The notes beneath the pieces are model-generated. The model was not told the DNA's origin, searched no databases, and saw nothing but the letters and a program-made list of their open reading frames with translations. Shown in pieces: positions 32,189-36,193 of a stretch of 36,193 bases of DNA (position 1 is the first letter of the stretch; every line of letters starts with the position of its first letter). Position numbers and translations under genes: made by a program. Source of the DNA: Candidatus Thermoplasmatota archaeon (GTDB lineage: Archaea > Thermoplasmatota > E2 > DHVEG-1); contig JARYMC010000004.1 in assembly GCA_029907305.1 (NCBI GenBank), positions 1 to 36,193 of the forward strand, read 5' to 3'.

Positions 32189-34054
32189 ATGGGGAAGATT
32201 GTAGGAATAGATCTTGGAACAACGAACTCAGAAGTTGCGTATATTGAAGCAGGAAAACCTGTGATCATTAAAAGCGCAGAAGGTCAACCGTATTTCCCAT
32301 CAGTTGTTGCTTTCACTAAAGATGGTGAAATGCTGGTTGGTGAAGCAGCGAAACGTCAGGCGGTGACAAACCCTGAGGGAACTGTTTTGCGTGTTAAAAG
32401 GAAGATGGGTAGCGGAGAAAAAATCACGATCAGGGGTAAAAAGTATTCACCGGAGCAGATATCTGCTTTTATCTTGCAGAAGATAAAGAAGGATGCTGAG
32501 GATTTCCTTGGGGAGAAGATCAATGATGCGGTGATTACCGTCCCAGCGTATTTTAATGATGATCAACGTCAAGCGACCAAGGATGCTGGGAAGATAGCTG
32601 GTTTCAACGTGAGGCGTATCATTAACGAACCTACTGCTGCTGCGCTCGCCTACGGGCTTGACAAACAGGGGGATCATAAGATTGTTGTGTATGATTTCGG
32701 TGGTGGAACCCTTGATGTAACAATAATGGAGGTAGGCGAAGGAGTCTTTGAGGTCTTATCTACAAGTGGTGACACACAGCTCGGTGGCTCTGACATGGAC
32801 CTAGCTCTGGTGGATTACATAGCTGAGGAGTTTAAGAAAAAACATAAGATAGATCTGAGAAAAGACCCTGCGACTTTACAGCGGGTGTTAGAGGCTGCAG
32901 AAAAAGCAAAAATGGAGCTTTCTTCAACGATGCAAACAGAAATAAACCTACCATATATCACCGTGGTGGATGGTGAACCGAAGCATCTTGAGATGAAGCT
33001 TACACGGGCTAAGTTCGAGGAGATCATTACACCGATTGTTGATAGATCAGAGAAACCATGCAGACAGGCTTTGCAGGATGCGAAATTGAAACCAGAGGAC
33101 ATCGACCATGTTGTTTTAGTGGGTGGGACAACACGCATACCATTGGTGATGAAAAAGGTTGAGGAGATCTTTGGTAAAAAACCAAAACGAGAGGTTGATC
33201 CGATGGAGTGTGTCGCGATTGGTGCAGCGATACAAGCAGGTGTACTCTCAGGTGACATAGACAAAGACATAGTTCTCTTGGATGTGACACCACTGACACT
33301 TAGTGTGGAAACACTAGGTGGTGTAGCAACACCCCTAATAGAAAGAAACACTACTGTGCCAACACGGAAAAGTAAGATATTCTCAACCGCAGCTGATAAC
33401 CAAACCAGCGTAGAAATACATGTTTTACAGGGGGAGAGACCGATGGCAGCTGACAACAAAAGCCTCGGTAGGTTCCATCTAGATGGCATACTCCCAGCAC
33501 CAAGAGGTGTACCACAAATTGAGGTCACATTCGACATAGATGCTGACGGTATTTTAAAAGTCTCAGCAAAGGACCTTGGAACAGGCAGAGAACAATCAAT
33601 ACGTATTACTGGTTCAACCAAGCTTTCAGACAGTGAAATAGAGCGTATGAAAAAAGAGGCGAAGGAACACGAAGAGGAAGACAGGAAAAGAAAAGAACGA
33701 GTAGAGATAAGAAACAACGCAGACAGCCTCGTACATAGCACAGAGAAAACACTGCAGGAGTTAAAAGACAAATTCTCAAAAGAAGACAAAGAAAACATAG
33801 AGAACGCACTCAAGGAGCTAAGAGAGGCTTTAACCGGTGATGACACAAACAAGATCAAAGAAAAATCAGATGCTTTGACAAAGGCTCTGCAGAAAGCATC
33901 AGCAACCATATACCAGCAGGCGGCACAACAATACCAGCAACAACAAAGCAGCGGAAAACAAGATGAGTCATGGTCAGGTAAACCAGAGGATGACGATAAA
34001 ACTATAGATGCTGACTACAAAGTAAAAGATGACAAAAAAGGTAAACACAAGTAA
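32189..34054 (+). CDS. dnaK: DnaK (Hsp70) chaperone
   Basis: The 621-residue protein has the Hsp70 ATPase signatures [27 protein letters not shown] and [13 protein letters not shown], the linker region [15 protein letters not shown], a substrate-binding domain with [20 protein letters not shown], and a C-terminal lid ending in a Gln-rich stretch and [17 protein letters not shown], which recalls bacterial DnaK tails. It folds or holds client proteins with DnaJ and GrpE. GGAGGT lies 8-13 nt before the ATG, inside the grpE end. Its codon use is somewhat richer in G/C than its neighbours, consistent with, but not proof of, an ancient bacterial origin. Confidence 0.97.
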   Translation: MGKIVGIDLGTTNSEVAYIEAGKPVIIKSAEGQPYFPSVVAFTKDGEMLVGEAAKRQAVTNPEGTVLRVKRKMGSGEKITIRGKKYSPEQISAFILQKIKKDAEDFLGEKINDAVITVPAYFNDDQRQATKDAGKIAGFNVRRIINEPTAAALAYGLDKQGDHKIVVYDFGGGTLDVTIMEVGEGVFEVLSTSGDTQLGGSDMDLALVDYIAEEFKKKHKIDLRKDPATLQRVLEAAEKAKMELSSTMQTEINLPYITVVDGEPKHLEMKLTRAKFEEIITPIVDRSEKPCRQALQDAKLKPEDIDHVVLVGGTTRIPLVMKKVEEIFGKKPKREVDPMECVAIGAAIQAGVLSGDIDKDIVLLDVTPLTLSVETLGGVATPLIERNTTVPTRKSKIFSTAADNQTSVEIHVLQGERPMAADNKSLGRFHLDGILPAPRGVPQIEVTFDIDADGILKVSAKDLGTGREQSIRITGSTKLSDSEIERMKKEAKEHEEEDRKRKERVEIRNNADSLVHSTEKTLQELKDKFSKEDKENIENALKELREALTGDDTNKIKEKSDALTKALQKASATIYQQAAQQYQQQQSSGKQDESWSGKPEDDDKTIDADYKVKDDKKGKHK

Positions 34055-34099
34055 AAACAAAAAAAAACTTTTAATCAAAAAAAATTTTTTTCTCTATTT
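34055..34099. terminator. Bidirectional T/A-rich terminator between dnaK and dnaJ
   Basis: The short gap between the convergent genes is A-tract then T-tract (AAAAAAAACTTTTAATC, AAAAAAAATTTTTTT). It supplies T runs on both coding strands, the simplest archaeal termination signal, for dnaK on the plus and dnaJ on the minus strand. Confidence 0.6.
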
Positions 34100-35215
34100 T
34101 TATTGTTTTTTGAGTTCTCTGTCTAACTCCTCTAATAACTCTCTTGCTTTTCTGCTTAATCTCGTTGGTGTAACAACACGTATCTCAATGTACAGATCAC
34201 CGTAGCCTCTACCATGTAAACTAGGCATACCACGCCCCCTGATTTTAAACACATCCCCGTTTTGTGTACCCTCAGGTATTCTTATCCTCTCTATTTCTTT
34301 GTTAATAGTCTCAACATCTATCTTTGTCCCAAGTGCCGCCTCAGTAAAATATATCTCCTTAGTCATATAGAGATCCATGCCTCGCCTAGTAAATATCGGA
34401 TGTTTTTTTATGTGAACAAAAACATAGAGGTCACCATTTTTACCACCTTCAGGACCAGCTTCCCCTTCTCCAGCTAGTCTTAACTGTGAGCCTTCATCAA
34501 CCCCTCTTGGGATCCTAAGCTCTATACCCCTTGTTCTTTGGACAATGCCTCGTCCGTTACAATTGTAGCACTTCTCTTCGATAAAAGTTCCTTTGCCACC
34601 GCATCTATTACAAGTAGTTATCTGAGTGAAGATACCAAATGCTGTACGCTGCGACCTGTTAATTTGCCCTGTACCATTACACTGAGGACATCTTTTCGGC
34701 GAAGTCCCAGGTTTAGCACCACTACCATAACACACATCACACCTCTCAGTCCTAGGCACCTCGATCTCAGTTTCAACCCCATTATATGCATCTTCTAGGC
34801 TTATTTCAATATCATACCTTAGGTCAGCGCCTCTTCTAAAACGAGGTGCCCTCCTATCAAAACCCATCCTATGACCAAAGAAACGCTCAAAGATATCCTC
34901 AAAATCACTAAACCCAAAATCAAAATCCATGCCCCTAAAGATATCACTGAAATCTGTTCCCCTAAATATATCCTCATATGTGTATTGCTGGTCAATACCT
35001 GCATGCCCATACTGATCATACAGCCTTCTTTTTTCATCATCATAAAGCACAGCGTACGCCTCAGATATCTCCTTGAATTTTTCCTCAGCAGCTTTTTTAT
35101 CAGGGTTTTTATCAGGATGGTACTTCAAAGCAAGCCTTCTATAAGCTTTTTTAATCTCCTCCTTAGTCGCATTTCTATCAACACCAAGAATCTCGTAGTA
35201 ATCTCTCTTCTGCAT
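34100..35215 (-). CDS. dnaJ: DnaJ (Hsp40) co-chaperone
   Basis: The 371-residue class A Hsp40 has a J-domain (3-68) with HPD at 33-35, then a linker rich in Asp and Phe ([20 protein letters not shown]) in place of the usual Gly/Phe region, a zinc region with four CxxCxGxG repeats (Cys159/162, 176/179, 202/205, 216/219), and a C-terminal substrate domain. It stimulates DnaK ATPase and delivers clients. The frame extends upstream to 35272, but the ATG at 35215 ([12 protein letters not shown]) is the normal family start. A TATA-like AAAATATAGTA on the minus strand lies about 30-40 nt upstream. It is convergent with dnaK, not in its operon. Confidence 0.95.
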   Translation of the reverse strand: MQKRDYYEILGVDRNATKEEIKKAYRRLALKYHPDKNPDKKAAEEKFKEISEAYAVLYDDEKRRLYDQYGHAGIDQQYTYEDIFRGTDFSDIFRGMDFDFGFSDFEDIFERFFGHRMGFDRRAPRFRRGADLRYDIEISLEDAYNGVETEIEVPRTERCDVCYGSGAKPGTSPKRCPQCNGTGQINRSQRTAFGIFTQITTCNRCGGKGTFIEEKCYNCNGRGIVQRTRGIELRIPRGVDEGSQLRLAGEGEAGPEGGKNGDLYVFVHIKKHPIFTRRGMDLYMTKEIYFTEAALGTKIDVETINKEIERIRIPEGTQNGDVFKIRGRGMPSLHGRGYGDLYIEIRVVTPTRLSRKARELLEELDRELKKQ

Positions 35216-35311
35216 AATGTTACAAGATGGGTAAATTAGAAGTACTATATTTTTTTTACCAAGAAAAAACAATCCAGTTTCTATGATTCAGATTAACAAA
35301 TTTTTTTGTAA

Positions 35312-35743
35312 CTATTTTGATTTCACCACTAAAACAGAACAAGGGGCTTTACGAACAACTTCCTCAGAAACACTGCCAGAGATGATACGATCTATACCTT
35401 TTTTTATTGTATTCGGCATGATTATGAGATCATCTTCTTTAGCAAACTTCACAATCTCCTCAGCAGGTTTACCAGATATGATCTCTGTCTCGACTTTAAC
35501 ACCAACCTCATCACCAATTTTCTTAAAGCTATCTAGCAGAGCCTCAGCCTCTTTCTTTAATCTTTCCTCGATAACAACAGAGGAAACAAACTGATGTGTA
35601 TCATTAACTGATATAACCTTTATTGAAACACCAAGTAGTTTAGCCAACAACGCCCCCCTCTTAACAGCTATTTTTGAAACCTCAGAGCTGTCAACAGGTA
35701 TAATTATACGTTTTATGTCATCTATTTTTCCCACTTTAATCAC
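35312..35743 (-). CDS. Universal stress protein (UspA family)
   Basis: The 143-residue protein has the Usp pattern: N-terminal strand RIIIPVDSSEVSKIAVKRG, a middle VKVETEIISGKPAEEIVKFA, DDLIIMPN and the C-terminal SGSVSEEVVRKAPCSVLVVKS. The nucleotide-binding loop usually reads G-x2-G-x9-G-S; here the first glycines are partly replaced (PNTIKKGIDRIISGS), so ATP binding may be weak. Its exact cellular role is unknown. It starts with GTG at 35743; no in-frame ATG is available and a TATA-like ATTTATATGA lies about 15-25 nt upstream, suggesting a leaderless message. It sits about 97 nt upstream of dnaJ on the same strand, and joint transcription is possible. Confidence 0.87.
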   Translation of the reverse strand: MIKVGKIDDIKRIIIPVDSSEVSKIAVKRGALLAKLLGVSIKVISVNDTHQFVSSVVIEERLKKEAEALLDSFKKIGDEVGVKVETEIISGKPAEEIVKFAKEDDLIIMPNTIKKGIDRIISGSVSEEVVRKAPCSVLVVKSK

Positions 35744-35870
35744 TCATGTAAATTCATATAAATATTTGATGTATAATTAAATATTTCTTAAAAATGCAGA
35801 GTTTAAAAGGTTAAGGCTTCATCCCGAAATAAATAATTAAAGAAAAAAACATTCATTTTTTTCCTATTAG

Positions 35871-36193
35871 ATGGGATGTGCCAAGAAAAGGATAAAACCC
35901 AAAAGTTGCTAACCATGTAAACCGCAACTTCGACACAGAATTTACCAAAGCAGTTATAAAAGCAGTAAAACAAATGCCATCACCATGGAAAACCAAAAAC
36001 AAAGGGAAGAAAAAAGGACATGATCCAAAGGCAGTAGCAGTAGGATGCATCCTCAAAACAGGGTTGAACAAAACCTATGATGGCATTGAAGCACATATGA
36101 AAGACAGCCGAAACCATCAAACAAACACTACAAAAAAAAATCCTTGGTCATAGTGTAATACAAAGAGGAATGAAAAAAACTCTCCAATCACCT
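35871..36193 (+). pseudogene. Frameshifted transposase-like gene, 5' part (cut by window edge)
   Basis: Three frames together read like one protein. ATG at 35871 gives MGCAKKRIKPK then a stop. The frame 35896-36153 gives NHVNRNFDTEFTKAVIKAV, PSPWKTKNKGKKKGHDPK and LKTGLNKTYDGIEAHMKD. A third frame from 36104 gives TAETIKQTLQKKILGHSVIQ and RGMKKTLQSP and runs off the window. The Lys-rich start and YDGIEAHM segment resemble the beginning of DDE transposases of insertion sequences, but the family cannot be assigned and the catalytic region lies beyond the edge. Two frameshifts within 300 bp indicate decay. No terminal inverted repeat was identified in 35744-35870. Confidence 0.5.

Noticed and set aside
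32815-33909. 364-codon open frame on the minus strand
   Set aside because: It lies wholly antisense to dnaK; its Ser-rich, low-complexity translation is a shadow of the dnaK codon pattern.
35853-36071. 72-codon minus-strand frame at the right edge
   Set aside because: Antisense to the transposase-like sequence, which is the more convincing reading.

Overview
The window looks like an AT-rich euryarchaeal chromosome segment. Archaeal markers are the group II chaperonin (thermosome), a NOB1 endonuclease, an archaeal-type signal peptidase, Dph2, an archaeal phenylalanyl-tRNA synthetase alpha subunit, TATA-type promoters 25-30 nt before several starts, and T-rich terminators. A bacterial-type GrpE/DnaK/DnaJ set, OPT transporter, PKD-domain surface protein and KaiC/Roadblock/FIST signalling proteins fit a Thermoplasmatota-like lineage, but the exact clade is inference.

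Region 1 (1-5931) is an accessory/signalling zone. Four minus-strand signalling genes are present: a FIST-domain sensor (cut by the window edge), a Roadblock-like protein, a single-domain KaiC/RadA-type ATPase and a soluble histidine kinase. Between them lie two AAA/DUF4143-type ATPase genes (one split by a frameshift), a small ORF with an in-frame stop, a tandem 33-bp duplication, a 34-codon ORF and the tail of a degraded membrane-protein gene. The FIST, Roadblock and KaiC genes share an element (TATCANNTAAC on the plus strand beside a TATA box) at similar distances before their starts, which suggests co-regulation.

Region 2 (6050-15253, plus strand) carries an OPT-family transporter, a highly charged unknown protein, a 1565-residue secreted PKD protein whose promoter region has two inverted repeats, and a nob1-signal peptidase pair overlapping by ATGA. 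The signal peptidase gene ends tail to tail with queC, the two stop codons sharing CTAG.

Region 3 (15250-20949, minus strand) is a tight five-gene operon, nadA-iscS-iscU-queD-queC. It joins NAD synthesis (the Fe-S enzyme NadA), Fe-S cluster assembly (IscS, IscU) and 7-deazaguanine synthesis for archaeosine (QueD, QueC). Both iscU and queC are interrupted by large inteins with LAGLIDADG endonuclease motifs. The iscU intein sits directly before a cluster-ligand cysteine. The queC intein has an unusual Ser-Gln C-terminus. Protein splicing is therefore needed for both pathways.

Region 4 (21064-28240) holds a small membrane-anchored unknown protein, a 5'-deoxyadenosine/SAH deaminase-type amidohydrolase, a DUF401 membrane protein, a fused phosphotransferase-like/P-loop kinase protein overlapping dph2, glutamine synthetase and a minus-strand tRNA-Ile(GAU). 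Region 5 (28332-35743) holds pheS and a protein-folding/stress block: thermosome, grpE-dnaK, convergent dnaJ and a universal stress protein. The right edge (from 35871) is the frameshifted start of a transposase-like gene.
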